Below are positions 1 to 7,994 of a stretch of 42,299 nt of DNA, piece after piece. The translations under genes were made by a program, and so were the position numbers. Source of the DNA: Chloroflexi bacterium CFX4 (lineage in GTDB: Bacteria > Chloroflexota > Anaerolineae > Aggregatilineales > UBA2796); NCBI GenBank assembly GCA_021404685.1, contig QWHC01000026.1, forward strand, positions 1-42,299, in the 5' to 3' direction. Within the stretch, counting starts at the first letter, position 1. The number at the start of each line of letters is the position of its first letter. The notes under the pieces are model-generated. The model worked only from the letters and a program-made list of their open reading frames with translations. It had not been told where the DNA came from and did not search any database.

Positions 1-13
1 GGAGTAAGCCTTC

Positions 14-2749
14 ATGCTGTTATCCAGCTCTAAGACAAGCGATTTTGATAAGATTGATCAGGATATTCACTTCCTGATCCAATGTCTGCGCGAGGTGCTT
101 GAAGAAAACGGCGAAAGTGCGCTTGCCAACGCGCTGCCTTGGCAAGAAGGGCAGCCTGCCACTGCTTTAGCTGATAGTGCAGATAGCGTCAGCGCGATCA
201 AGCTGACGCAGGCATATTCGATTGCCTTCCAACTGCTGAACATCGTTGAAGAAAACGCCGTGGTGCAGTATCGGCGGCAGCTAGAGAGCCGCGACGCCAT
301 CAGCCAGCTCTCTGGCTTGTGGAGCCAAAACCTTGCCGCGCTGCGCCAGCAAGGGCTGAGCGGTGAGCAGGTTGCCGCCGAACTTTCGCGGGTGCGCGTG
401 GAGCCTGTCCTAACTGCACACCCAACTGAGGCAAAGCGCTACACCGTCTTGGAGCAACACCGCAATCTTTATTTGCTGATGGTGCAGCTTGAGAACCAGA
501 TGTGGACTCCACAGGAGAAGCGTGCTGTGCGCGATGGAATCAAAACGGCGCTGGAGCGCCTGTGGCGCACGGGCGAAATCTACCTTGAAAAGCCAAATGT
601 CACCGCTGAGTTGCAGAATATTCTCTATTATCTGCGGCACGTTTTCCCTGAAGTGCTGGACATCCTAGATCAGCGCCTTTATCAGGCATGGGTAGAAGTT
701 GGCTTCTCACCCGATCTGCTCAACTATGCGGATCATCGCCCGCGCCTTGCCTTTGGGACGTGGGTCGGTGGAGATCGGGATGGGCATCCATTGGTGACTG
801 CCGAGACGACGCGCCAAACACTGGCTGAACTGCGCGCCAATGCCCTGAACCTGCAACGCGCACACCTGACCGAACTTGCCCAAAAGCTGAGCCTTTCGCG
901 CTTTTTGCAGCCTGTGCCAGCCGCGCTGACGGAGCGTATTGGGCAGTTGGCAGAAGCACTTGGTGCGGAAGGGCAAGCTGCGCTCAGACGCAACCCAGAG
1001 GAGCCGTGGCGGCAGTTCATCAACCTGATGTTGGCACGCTTGCCCGATAGCACGCCATCTGATCAGCACTACGCCAGCGCGGAAGCATTAGCGGACGATC
1101 TGCGCTTCCTCTACGGCACGCTGCTGGAAGTTGGTGCGCGCCGCCTTGCCTATGCTGATGTGCTGCCCATGCTGCGGATTGCTCAGACCTTCGGCTTTCA
1201 TCTCGCCGTGCTGGATATTCGCCAGAACAGCCGCTTTCACGATCTGGCAATTGCCCAACTGCTGGCGGCAAGCGGTGCCAGCGATACCGACTTTCCCAAT
1301 TGGGCTGAGTCCAAGCGGCGCGACTTTCTGGAGGCAGAGCTGCGCGTGGCGCGCCCGTTCACGCTGCCTAACGCTGCGCTTGGCGCAGAGGCAGAGGCTG
1401 TGCTGACCTGCTACCGCGTGTTGGCGGATCACATTCAGCAGTATGGTGATCAGGGCTTGGGCGCGCTGATCGTCAGTATGACACGCGATGTGTCTGACCT
1501 GTTGGCAGTTTATCTGCTGTGCCGCGAGGCAGGGTTGCTGATCAACACGGCGGAAGGCATGGTCTGTCGGCTGCCTGTTGTGCCACTGTTCGAGACGATC
1601 GACGACCTAGAGCGCAGTCCAAACATTTTGTTCACCTTCCTCACCCAGCCAATCACGCAGCGCAGCCTTGCCTACCAACAGCAGCAGCGCGGCACAGAAC
1701 TGCCCGTGCAGCAGGTGATGGTTGGCTATAGCGATAGCAACAAAGACGGCGGCATTCTGGCAAGCCTGTGGCAACTGCACATGGCACAGCGCGCCCTTGT
1801 GAGCGTTGGTGATGCTTGCGGCGTGCGTGTGCGCTTCTTTCATGGGCGCGGTGGCTCCATCAGCCGCGGCGGCGGACCGACGCACCGCTTCATCCGTGCC
1901 TTGCAGCACAACTCGCTGCGCGGCGATTTGCGCCTGACCGAACAAGGCGAGGTCATCGCTCGCAAATATGCTAATCGGCTGACGGCGGCAAACAACCTAG
2001 AGCTATTCCTCTCCGGCACGCTGCGCGCCTCGATCCAAGATCGCTACAACACAGCCAACCAGCATCCGCTAGAGCCTGTGCTGAGCCGCCTCGCAGCGCG
2101 CAGCCGCCAGCACTATCAAGACTTGCTGCACGAGGACGATTTCATCACCTTCTATCGGCAGGCAACGCCCATTGACGTGATCGAGTCAAGTCGGATCGGA
2201 TCGCGTCCATCGCGGCGAACGGGGCAGCAAACCTTAGCGGATTTGCGCGCCATCCCTTGGGTGTTCAGTTGGAGTCAGGCGCGCTTCTTGCTCTCGGGCT
2301 GGTATGGGCTTGGCACCGCACTGCATGAGCTACGTGCAACCGAACCGCAGACCTTTGAGGAAGTCCGCCGCCATGCCTTCGATTGGGCAATTTTGCATAG
2401 CATCCTGAGCAGTGCCGCCACCAACATCATGCTGACAGAACGCGACCTGATGGGACACTATGCCGCTTTGGTGGCAGATTCGGCGCTGCGTGAACGCTTG
2501 ATGACGCTCATTCTGGCAGAACTGACACGCACAGTGGAGGTGCTGGAATATCTCTACGACGGCACGCTGACCGAAAAACGCCCGAATGTGGCGCAGGGCA
2601 TTCAGCTACGACAGGCACTCCTGCACCGTCTGCATATGCAACAAATTGACCTCTTGCGCGCCTGGCGTGCCAGCGGTTCGGACGAACTGCTCTCGCAACT
2701 GCTGCTGACGGTGAATGCGATTGCCAACGGGCTAGGCACCACCGGCTGA
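14..2749 (+). CDS. ppc: Phosphoenolpyruvate carboxylase
   Basis: The 911-residue protein has the usual length for bacterial PEP carboxylase, which carboxylates PEP with bicarbonate to oxaloacetate and refills the TCA cycle in the cytoplasm. The first signature, VLTAHPTE, carries the catalytic His at about residue 136. The second, FHGRGGSISRGGGP, carries His at about 610 and the mobile Arg/Gly loop. The YSDSNKDGG motif lies near 571-579. The C-terminus ends in the family's characteristic TG. A GGAG box at positions 1-4 sits 9 nt before the ATG. The gene appears complete and is followed by a GC hairpin, so it is probably its own transcription unit or the last gene of one. I see no frameshift or missing key residue. 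Confidence 0.97.
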   Translation: MLLSSSKTSDFDKIDQDIHFLIQCLREVLEENGESALANALPWQEGQPATALADSADSVSAIKLTQAYSIAFQLLNIVEENAVVQYRRQLESRDAISQLSGLWSQNLAALRQQGLSGEQVAAELSRVRVEPVLTAHPTEAKRYTVLEQHRNLYLLMVQLENQMWTPQEKRAVRDGIKTALERLWRTGEIYLEKPNVTAELQNILYYLRHVFPEVLDILDQRLYQAWVEVGFSPDLLNYADHRPRLAFGTWVGGDRDGHPLVTAETTRQTLAELRANALNLQRAHLTELAQKLSLSRFLQPVPAALTERIGQLAEALGAEGQAALRRNPEEPWRQFINLMLARLPDSTPSDQHYASAEALADDLRFLYGTLLEVGARRLAYADVLPMLRIAQTFGFHLAVLDIRQNSRFHDLAIAQLLAASGASDTDFPNWAESKRRDFLEAELRVARPFTLPNAALGAEAEAVLTCYRVLADHIQQYGDQGLGALIVSMTRDVSDLLAVYLLCREAGLLINTAEGMVCRLPVVPLFETIDDLERSPNILFTFLTQPITQRSLAYQQQQRGTELPVQQVMVGYSDSNKDGGILASLWQLHMAQRALVSVGDACGVRVRFFHGRGGSISRGGGPTHRFIRALQHNSLRGDLRLTEQGEVIARKYANRLTAANNLELFLSGTLRASIQDRYNTANQHPLEPVLSRLAARSRQHYQDLLHEDDFITFYRQATPIDVIESSRIGSRPSRRTGQQTLADLRAIPWVFSWSQARFLLSGWYGLGTALHELRATEPQTFEEVRRHAFDWAILHSILSSAATNIMLTERDLMGHYAALVADSALRERLMTLILAELTRTVEVLEYLYDGTLTEKRPNVAQGIQLRQALLHRLHMQQIDLLRAWRASGSDELLSQLLLTVNAIANGLGTTG

Positions 2750-2764
2750 GATTGCACACGCTAA

Positions 2765-2789
2765 ATCCCGCCCGCACACAGGGCGGGAT
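2765..2789 (+). terminator. GC-rich hairpin after ppc
   Basis: A perfect 9-bp stem (ATCCCGCCC / GGGCGGGAT) with a 7-nt loop lies 15 nt after the ppc stop codon. No T-run follows, so it may be a weak terminator or an mRNA 3'-end stabiliser rather than a classical intrinsic terminator. Confidence 0.5.
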
Positions 2790-2899
2790 GACACATAACG
2801 CGCTTTTGGCTGCCTTCCCCACAAAATTGAGGTAACGGCGCGTCCTGGAACATGCTAAACTCTAAGACTATAGACTATTACTATAAGGGCGTGAAGCAA

Positions 2900-3700
2900 A
2901 TGGAACTCAAGATTATGCGCGGCGCAGAGCCAGTCTATCTGGCGGGCAATCGGATCGGCTGTTTGTGCTTGCACGGTCTGAGCGCCTCGCCGCAAGAGGT
3001 GCTGTGGCTGGCACAGCATTTACATCAGCAGGGCTTTAGCGCGCACGTGCCGCGTTTATATGGGCATGGCATTTCGCGGAAGCATTTTCAGCGCGTACTG
3101 TGGCGGGATTGGTATCTGAGCGCCCTAGATGGCTATCACTTGTTGCGTGCCAATTGCGATCAGGTCTTTGTGATGGGACTTTCAATGGGTGGCTTGTTGG
3201 CGCTGCGCCTTGCGGCGGCGGAAACGGTAGCTGGCGTCGTGGTGCTGGGATCGCCCATTCACCTAGACTTACCGTTGTGGTTGGCACACTATTTGCGCTA
3301 TGTCCGTCCGGCGCTGGCAGCCTCCTCTCCAGAAGACGACCCATTAGATGCCCGCATTCGCAGCCTGCAAGCGCAGCGTGGCGAACCGATCACAGGGCGC
3401 GTTGCCTACTATCAGATGAGTACGGCGGGCGTTGCCGAACTGCACAAGCTGCAAGGTGAGGTCAGCCGAGCCTTGCCCAACGTGCGCGTGCCAGCGTTGC
3501 TCATCTTTTCCAAGCAGGATCAAACCGTGCCGTACAAAAATTTGGCACTTATCCAAAACAGCCTGATCAATGCGCCGAGCGTCGAGACGCTCACTTTAGA
3601 ACAATCCGACCATATTTTAACGAACGATGTGGAGTGCGAGACGGTCTTTGCGGCGGCGGAAGCATTCGTAAAGCGCGTTGCACAGCCCGAAAGAGCATAG
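2900..3700 (+). CDS. Alpha/beta hydrolase, Est30-like carboxylesterase
   Basis: This 266-residue cytoplasmic alpha/beta hydrolase resembles the thermostable carboxylesterase Est30 and monoacylglycerol lipases, which hydrolyse short carboxyl esters. An oxyanion-hole segment (LHGLSASP) is near residue 26. The nucleophile elbow GLSMGG has Ser at about 95. An Asp in SKQDQTVPY and a His in SDHILT complete the triad near the C-terminus. The chosen ATG follows AAGGGCGTGAAG. An upstream ATG at 2852 would add 16 residues (LNSKTIDYYYKG) that do not look like the family N-terminus. The region at 2860-2885 is AT-rich and may instead hold the promoter. The DUF1232 gene follows within 10 nt, so the two are probably co-transcribed. 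The substrate cannot be read from the sequence. Confidence 0.85.
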   Translation: MELKIMRGAEPVYLAGNRIGCLCLHGLSASPQEVLWLAQHLHQQGFSAHVPRLYGHGISRKHFQRVLWRDWYLSALDGYHLLRANCDQVFVMGLSMGGLLALRLAAAETVAGVVVLGSPIHLDLPLWLAHYLRYVRPALAASSPEDDPLDARIRSLQAQRGEPITGRVAYYQMSTAGVAELHKLQGEVSRALPNVRVPALLIFSKQDQTVPYKNLALIQNSLINAPSVETLTLEQSDHILTNDVECETVFAAAEAFVKRVAQPERA

Positions 3701-3709
3701 GTGTTCAGC

Positions 3710-4189
3710 ATGGCTGATGATAAGAAGAAACGCATACAGGTGCCGCCGCCGCCCGGCAATTTCGGCGCTCTTGAACGAGTTTGGGAACAGCTTCGGTTGG
3801 CGTGGCTGCTCTTTGGCGATAACCGCGTCAGCCTACTCCTAAAGGTGCTGCCCGTCTTGGCGATCACCTATGTGATCTCGCCGCTAGACCTGCTGCCTGC
3901 CATTCTATTTCGCCTGCTCGGCTTGATAGATGATATTGCGATCTTTGCGCTGGCAATCATGGTCTTTAACAGCTTTTCGCCTGAAGAAGCAGTGGTGGAA
4001 CACTTGCGAAAGCTACGCTTTGGCGCGCAGTACAAGGTCAGCCGTGACGACGAAGGTATGATTATTGATGTGAAGGCAGAGCCTGTTGAGCCTGAGCGGG
4101 AAAGTGCCGCCGAGACAGACACGGAAGCCGGCGAAGACATGCCACCTACAGAGGCACAGCAAACACGGCAACACGGCAAGCACACCTAA
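3710..4189 (+). CDS. DUF1232 (YkvA-like) membrane protein
   Basis: The 159-residue protein carries a DUF1232/YkvA domain. A region around residues 25-50 (LAWLLFGDNRVSLLLKVLP) leads into the hallmark YVISPLDLLPA motif and a second hydrophobic segment (LLGLIDDIAIFALAIMVFNSF). The C-terminal 50 residues are acidic and low-complexity, rich in Glu, Thr and Pro, and look disordered. Function is unknown for the family, which is membrane associated. A GTG at 3701 directly after the previous stop would add only three residues; I prefer the ATG. It sits immediately behind the hydrolase gene in an apparent two-gene unit. Confidence 0.8.
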   Translation: MADDKKKRIQVPPPPGNFGALERVWEQLRLAWLLFGDNRVSLLLKVLPVLAITYVISPLDLLPAILFRLLGLIDDIAIFALAIMVFNSFSPEEAVVEHLRKLRFGAQYKVSRDDEGMIIDVKAEPVEPERESAAETDTEAGEDMPPTEAQQTRQHGKHT

Positions 4190-4214
4190 GCGCACCGATC
4201 TGCGTGTGCTTTAT

Positions 4215-4253
4215 CCCTAGCCCTTTCCCCACCACGTGAGGAAAGGGAACTAG
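4215..4253. repeat. Dispersed palindromic repeat, copy A
   Basis: CTAGCCCTTTCC (4217-4228) faces GGAAAGGG (4240-4247) followed by AACTAG, giving a stem of at least 8 bp. The outer half matches four other intergenic copies in this window (near 8.9, 12.4, 21.2 and 38.2 kb), but the middle is divergent. It lies between two convergent genes and could also act as a terminator stem. Confidence 0.7.
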
Positions 4254-4309
4254 ACCGTGTGTAAAACCTGACAGGGCGCGCTGACTCGGTCACCGAATGC
4301 CAAAGTGCA

Positions 4310-5020
4310 TTAATTGCCAAAGCGCACCGTAATGACGCCCGTCAGGCTTTGGCAGAAGCGCTCGCCATTCTGCAAGGGCATCACTTCCCAAGCATAATTG
4401 CCCAAGCCGCCGAACAGCGCACGCTCAAAGATGACTGTCGTCTCCTCCACGATGCCTACAAAATCATAACGGTTGCTGGGCGAGAGCAGCCACACATAAT
4501 AGCCCTCGGCGCCGTCAACGGGCGACCATGTTACTTGGGCATCGGTGGCGCGGTCGGCGATGAGGGTTGTCGTAGGGTTGCTGCGTGTGAAGGTGTTGCA
4601 CGCAGGGCTAAAGGTGCGGTCAGGGGCGATGGTTGGCGGCGCACCAACCAATGTTGCACTCAGCACGCCCAAACTTTCCGTGCGGCGGACAGCGGGCGTC
4701 AGGGTTGGGCGTAGGGTTGGCGCGGGTGGTTGTGTTGGCGCGGCGATGGGCGCTTCGGGCGTCCAAGTGGGTGGCAAAGTAGCAGCGCCGGGCGCGGAAA
4801 TGCTCTCTGGGGTAGGCGTATCGGGCGGCGGCTGTGCCTCGCCACGCCCAACGGTTGGCAGGCTGCCGGGCGTCCAAGTGGGCGGCAGGGTCACCGTTGG
4901 GAAAGGTGTATTGCTCGGTGTGAAGGTTAGCGTTGGTGTTTGGGTGGGTTCAGGCGCGCTGCACGCCGCCAGCAGGACGCTAACCAATAACCACAGCAAA
5001 AAGTGCGTTTTTCGCATCAT
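4310..5020 (-). CDS. Thr/Pro-rich lipoprotein
   Basis: This 236-residue predicted lipoprotein has a positively charged start (MMRKTH), a hydrophobic stretch and a lipobox VLLAAC with the lipidated Cys at residue 20. Residues 21-130 are a low-complexity linker rich in TPT, PPTWTP and TLTP motifs, typical of Anaerolineae surface proteins. The C-terminal 100 residues (from about CNTFTRSN) form a compact domain with two Cys and a WSPVDGAEGYYVW segment reminiscent of a fibronectin-III-like fold; that fold is a guess. It is the last gene of a minus-strand operon behind a small membrane protein (13 nt gap) and a truncated globin. AAAGGTAGAAG provides a ribosome site before the ATG. Lgt, encoded at about 8 kb, would lipidate it. 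Confidence 0.85.
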   Translation of the reverse strand: MMRKTHFLLWLLVSVLLAACSAPEPTQTPTLTFTPSNTPFPTVTLPPTWTPGSLPTVGRGEAQPPPDTPTPESISAPGAATLPPTWTPEAPIAAPTQPPAPTLRPTLTPAVRRTESLGVLSATLVGAPPTIAPDRTFSPACNTFTRSNPTTTLIADRATDAQVTWSPVDGAEGYYVWLLSPSNRYDFVGIVEETTVIFERALFGGLGNYAWEVMPLQNGERFCQSLTGVITVRFGN

Positions 5021-5033
5021 CTTCTTCTACCTT

Positions 5034-5444
5034 TCACGGCGCGCTGAGCGCCTCTGCGATAGCAAACAAAGCCCAGATCAGCACGGCGCTGCCGATGAGC
5101 GCGCCAACCAACACATACAGCGCGGCAGCCTTACCGATCTGTAAGGGCGTCTCGGCAAAGTCGAAGCCGACCAGCAACCGCCAGCCCAACCAGTAGAGCG
5201 CCAAGCCCAAGATTGCCACACCAATCAGGAGCGCGTTGGCAAGCCCTATATTGATTTGATCAGGGCGCGTGCGGAAGAACAGGTTAAAGAGGATCAATGC
5301 AATCACGGTGGTGGTGATCAGCGCGGTGAGCGCTGCCAACAAAATGCGCGTCCGTCGTGCGCGCTTGCTTAGCCAGTGGGCAGTGCGCTGTAGCACACCG
5401 CTGGGCAGTGCTTCCTGAATGGGTGGTGCCTTCGGCTTGCTCAT
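5034..5444 (-). CDS. Small membrane protein, unknown
   Basis: A 136-residue protein with three predicted membrane segments: about 35-58 (ILLAALTALITTTVIALILF), 68-90 (INIGLANALLIGVAILGLAL) and 108-132 (ALYVLVGALIGSAVLIWALF). The N-terminal 30 residues are basic. I do not recognise a family. Its ATG overlaps the stop codon of the globin gene (ATGA), which implies translational coupling. The lipoprotein gene follows 13 nt later, so this is the middle gene of a three-gene operon. Confidence 0.75.
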   Translation of the reverse strand: MSKPKAPPIQEALPSGVLQRTAHWLSKRARRTRILLAALTALITTTVIALILFNLFFRTRPDQINIGLANALLIGVAILGLALYWLGWRLLVGFDFAETPLQIGKAAALYVLVGALIGSAVLIWALFAIAEALSAP

Positions 5445-5860
5445 GAGGGTTGCCCGTGCAAAATGCCGTTCAGCGGATAGTTGATCATGAAGGTGGCGGC
5501 GTTCTCGAAGTATTGGCGCATTTGGCTGTAGGCAGGCTCGGCGATGTGCGCTTCCTCAAGGGCTGCCAGCATCGCTGCCACCCATGCATCGCGCTCTGCC
5601 TGCCCGATGGCATAGGGCGCGTGGCGCATTCGCAAGCGTGGATGCCCACGTTCAGCGTTGTAATCAGCAGGTCCGCCGAAGTACTGGATCACGAACAGGC
5701 GCAAGCGGCGCTCTGCACCTGCCATATCGTGATCAGGGTAGAGCGGGCGCAAGATCGGATCGGTGCTGACGCGCTGATAGAAGGCGGCGATCAGGCGCTC
5801 GAAGGCGTCCGCGCCGATCAATTCATACACACTTTTCGCGCTGTGGTGGCTATCGGTCAT
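5441..5860 (-). CDS. Group II truncated haemoglobin
   Basis: A 139-residue haem protein of the 2-on-2 globin family, group II (trHbO / YjbI type). Members bind O2 and NO and are linked to oxygen or nitrosative-stress handling. The diagnostic stretch from YFGGPADYN through GHPRLRMRHAPYAIG contains the proximal His of the F helix (RHAP). It is followed by the conserved RDAW in the G helix and ends in FMINYPLN. The reading frame stays open a further 84 codons upstream, but that part has no globin similarity and covers the promoter, so the start is the ATG at 5860 after GAGAG. First gene of the globin, membrane protein and lipoprotein operon. Confidence 0.92.
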   Translation of the reverse strand: MTDSHHSAKSVYELIGADAFERLIAAFYQRVSTDPILRPLYPDHDMAGAERRLRLFVIQYFGGPADYNAERGHPRLRMRHAPYAIGQAERDAWVAAMLAALEEAHIAEPAYSQMRQYFENAATFMINYPLNGILHGQPS

Positions 5861-5893
5861 CGGTCTGTATCTCTCGATAAATTTCTGAGCGCT

Positions 5894-5923
5894 ATTATAG
5901 CCTGCCTCTGCCGATCCGTTCAA
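5894..5923 (-). promoter_or_regulatory. Sigma70-like promoter of the globin operon
   Basis: Reading the minus strand: -35 TTGAAC (5918-5923), 18-nt spacer, -10 TATAAT (5894-5899). The start codon is 33 nt downstream of the -10. Confidence 0.75.
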
Positions 5924-6013
5924 TTTTGGGCGAAGGCGCGTCAATGGCGCTTGGGAACCTGCACAGCACAGACAAAATTTGATGCTTTTTGAATGATCAT
6001 ATTTTTTGTGGTG

Positions 6014-6022
6014 TGGTATACT
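6014..6022 (+). promoter_or_regulatory. Extended -10 promoter of the TIR unit
   Basis: TGGTATACT is an extended -10 (TGn plus TATACT). A weak -35 (TGATCA, 5994-5999) lies 17 nt upstream. The first ATG of the three-gene unit is 43 nt downstream. Confidence 0.5.
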
Positions 6023-6065
6023 TTCAAATGTTCTACGCAAAGCGAACAAGGTATATGCAGTAAAG

Positions 6066-6302
6066 ATGGCAAGATCACTTAACAGACTATGGGCTAAGTT
6101 GCCGCCAACCAAGACCTCTTCTTACGAACTTGCCCAGCGCCGTGTTGCTTGCGGCGTCGCTTCAGATGTTTCCGAATTATATGTAGAGCTTACTCCTGAG
6201 CAGCGTGCAAACATTGAAAAGCTCACCAGTCAAGCGAATGCACGGAAGCGTGTGCCACCGTTGTGGCTTCAAATCAAGATAGGACGTATTGAATTACCAT
6301 AA
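6066..6302 (+). CDS. Small basic protein, first gene of TIR unit
   Basis: A 78-residue protein of unknown function starting MARSLNRLWAKLPP. It is rich in Arg and Lys. A central LTPEQRANIEKLTSQANA segment should be helical, and it ends in PPLWLQIKIGRIELP. The frame extends upstream to a TTG at 6006, but that would place the start upstream of the -10 box, so I use the ATG at 6066. The ribosome site is poor. It is followed after 51 nt by the 155-residue gene and then the TIR gene, all on the plus strand. Base composition is visibly more AT-rich than the flanking genes. I cannot name a family; a small DNA- or RNA-binding partner is possible but unproven. Confidence 0.55.
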   Translation: MARSLNRLWAKLPPTKTSSYELAQRRVACGVASDVSELYVELTPEQRANIEKLTSQANARKRVPPLWLQIKIGRIELP

Positions 6303-6353
6303 ATTATAGTTTATAATAATACTTAATTCTTTTTAACAGAAAATCGAGACATT

Positions 6354-6821
6354 ATGCCGCCTTGTAATCCTGATCCAATCATTCAGGACCTTGCACGTTT
6401 GATTGATGCAAGGATTTTCAACAATGTCACTTACAGGCTTGCCGAAGCAGAAGGTGACTGCGGTTTGATTATCACTGACAGGCACTGCGGCGAGATGTCT
6501 TTCACTGTGCAGGCGCACTCTCCCGCTGAATATGTTTTCACACTTCCTCTGAGCGATTCAATCCCAATAAACTGTCGCAGCCTCAGCAAAATGCGCGACC
6601 ACATTCAATACTTTTGTACTGAACACTACTTGGTTTTTCAACCAGCGCAGCTTGATGAAAGCGTGCGCTTTGCCGGTGAACTTCTTGCCCGCTGGCACCG
6701 TGAGCCAACAGCACTCACACGCGAATTTACTATGGTTATCAACCACTTGCGAAGTATTTATTGCCCCCCTCACTATCGCTCACTTCAAAATAGCATCCTT
6801 GATTACTTGCAAGAATGCTAA
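6354..6821 (+). CDS. Unknown protein, second gene of TIR unit
   Basis: A 155-residue soluble protein that I do not recognise. It contains seven Cys (in NCRSL, YFCTEH, IYCPPH and the final QEC among others) and no membrane segment or signal peptide. The N-terminal third alternates helix and strand (IIQDLARLIDARIFNNVTYRL, then GDCGLIITDRHCGEMSFTVQ) and the C-terminal third looks helical. Its stop codon overlaps a possible ATG for the TIR gene, and the preferred TIR start is 11 nt further on, so the two are tightly coupled. By position it may be the sensor or regulator of the TIR protein; that is inference only. Confidence 0.65.
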   Translation: MPPCNPDPIIQDLARLIDARIFNNVTYRLAEAEGDCGLIITDRHCGEMSFTVQAHSPAEYVFTLPLSDSIPINCRSLSKMRDHIQYFCTEHYLVFQPAQLDESVRFAGELLARWHREPTALTREFTMVINHLRSIYCPPHYRSLQNSILDYLQEC

Positions 6822-6832
6822 AGGATAACACT

Positions 6833-7504
6833 ATGGGGAAAACTATTTTTGTTAGCCATGCCAGCCATGACTCCGAGATGGCACAAATTTTGAAAGAGTC
6901 TATTGAAGCCACCTTTGTGAACAATGTAGCTGTCTTTGCCGCGTCTATTGACCTAGGCGAAAGCTGGCTGCCGCGTATTCAAGCAGAATTGGCAACCGCT
7001 GAAATCAGCCTGTTTCTGATGACGCCTAATTCGCTGGAGCGTCCTTGGGTCTGGTTCGAGATGGGCGCGGTGTGGCGCAGGCACGAAGCAGGCGAGATGC
7101 TGCTCATCCCTGTTTGCTATGATATTAGCGTTGAGCAACTGCCGCGCCCGCTTAGTGACACACAGGCAATACGCCTTGAACGCGCTGAGGATGTCCGCAC
7201 GCTGCATACGCGCATTATAAATTTCCTAAAACCTTCGGTACAGGGCAAAATAACCTTGCAGCGCGCTAGGGCAGCCTTTAGAAGGCTAGGCGCAGCGTAC
7301 AAACAACCCGTCGCTGCATCGCGCACACCGCTTCAAGATTACCAACAAGCCGTTTTAGAGGCATTAACGCGCCTTGCTCAGCAAGGAAGCCTTCCCGTAC
7401 AAGCCTTTAATATCTTTGAACAATACGGCGCAATTGATCTGCAAACCATGATGGCTCTGCAAGACAAAACATTTACCGCATTGAGGGGCAAAAATAAATC
7501 TTAA
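6833..7504 (+). CDS. TIR domain protein (TIR_2-like)
   Basis: A 223-residue protein with an N-terminal TIR domain (residues 2 to about 132). The first strand is KTIFVSHASHDSEMA. The core continues with ISLFLMTPNSLERPWVWFEMGAVW, where Glu76 of WFEMGA occupies the catalytic position of bacterial NAD+-consuming TIR domains, and then LLIPVCYDI and LPRPLSDTQAIRL. Residues 133-223 form a helical tail without a recognised domain. Known bacterial TIR proteins of this type act in anti-phage defence by degrading NAD+ or making cyclic ADP-ribose signals. The ATG at 6833 has AAGGA 7 nt upstream and fits the family start better than the ATG at 6815. The 3' end overlaps the convergent CBS gene by 4 nt. No membrane segment or STING, SAVED or ThsA partner is visible nearby. 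Confidence 0.88.
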   Translation: MGKTIFVSHASHDSEMAQILKESIEATFVNNVAVFAASIDLGESWLPRIQAELATAEISLFLMTPNSLERPWVWFEMGAVWRRHEAGEMLLIPVCYDISVEQLPRPLSDTQAIRLERAEDVRTLHTRIINFLKPSVQGKITLQRARAAFRRLGAAYKQPVAASRTPLQDYQQAVLEALTRLAQQGSLPVQAFNIFEQYGAIDLQTMMALQDKTFTALRGKNKS

Positions 7505-7911
7505 GTTGAATTTGCGCTTGCAAAAGTTTCTTGCCACCAACGTAGCACATCCACTTGATGGATCACACCAACGGGACGCAGCGCGTTCAAAACCACAATG
7601 GCATGTAGGTTGTTGCGGCTCATCTGCTCTACAGCATCTAGCATCAAGCTGTCTTCTGCTAACGCCACCAAACGTTGGCGTGGTGTCATCAAGCGTGCCA
7701 CATTTACCTGCAATAGGCGTTGTTCGCCGCGAGACATCTCACGCAAAATATCGGTTGCTGTCAACAAGCCTTCAATCGTATCTGACAACAGATCAGTAAC
7801 CACCAGCACACGCGAATGTGCTTGCAGCATCTTCTGAATAGCCTCTGCCAGCATAACATCTGGTTGCGTTTCCACTACTGATGACATATAGTCACGCACA
7901 AGGGATGGCAT
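7501..7911 (-). CDS. Tandem CBS-domain protein
   Basis: A 136-residue protein made of two CBS domains. The first runs from VRDYMSSVVETQPDVMLAEA to GLLTATDILREM. The second runs from VARLMTPRQRLVALAEDSL to PVGVIHQVDVLRWW. Paired CBS domains form a Bateman module that senses adenine nucleotides; a stand-alone one like this usually regulates another protein. The longer frame opening at 7941 overlaps the promoter; the ATG at 7911 is preceded by GGAGG with 5 nt spacing and is preferred. It converges with the TIR gene and diverges from lgt. Its partner is unknown. Confidence 0.85.
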   Translation of the reverse strand: MPSLVRDYMSSVVETQPDVMLAEAIQKMLQAHSRVLVVTDLLSDTIEGLLTATDILREMSRGEQRLLQVNVARLMTPRQRLVALAEDSLMLDAVEQMSRNNLHAIVVLNALRPVGVIHQVDVLRWWQETFASANST

Positions 7912-7943
7912 AGCAACCTCCAACAACTGCTCGCCTTTCACAC

Positions 7944-7958
7944 ATTATACAGTACAAT
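7944..7958. promoter_or_regulatory. Divergent promoter region, CBS gene and lgt
   Basis: On the minus strand TATAAT (7944-7949) lies 32 nt before the CBS start. On the plus strand TACAAT (7953-7958) lies 36 nt before lgt. No convincing -35 was found for either. The two -10 boxes are nearly back to back, so transcription in the two directions probably competes. Confidence 0.45.
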
Positions 7959-7994
7959 AATGCCCTGTTGAACTGGCTGCCAAGAGGAACCCAC

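Noticed and set aside
4545..5144. A 199-codon plus-strand frame rich in Gly and Val
   Set aside because: It is the complement of the Thr/Pro-rich lipoprotein linker; low complexity explains the open frame.
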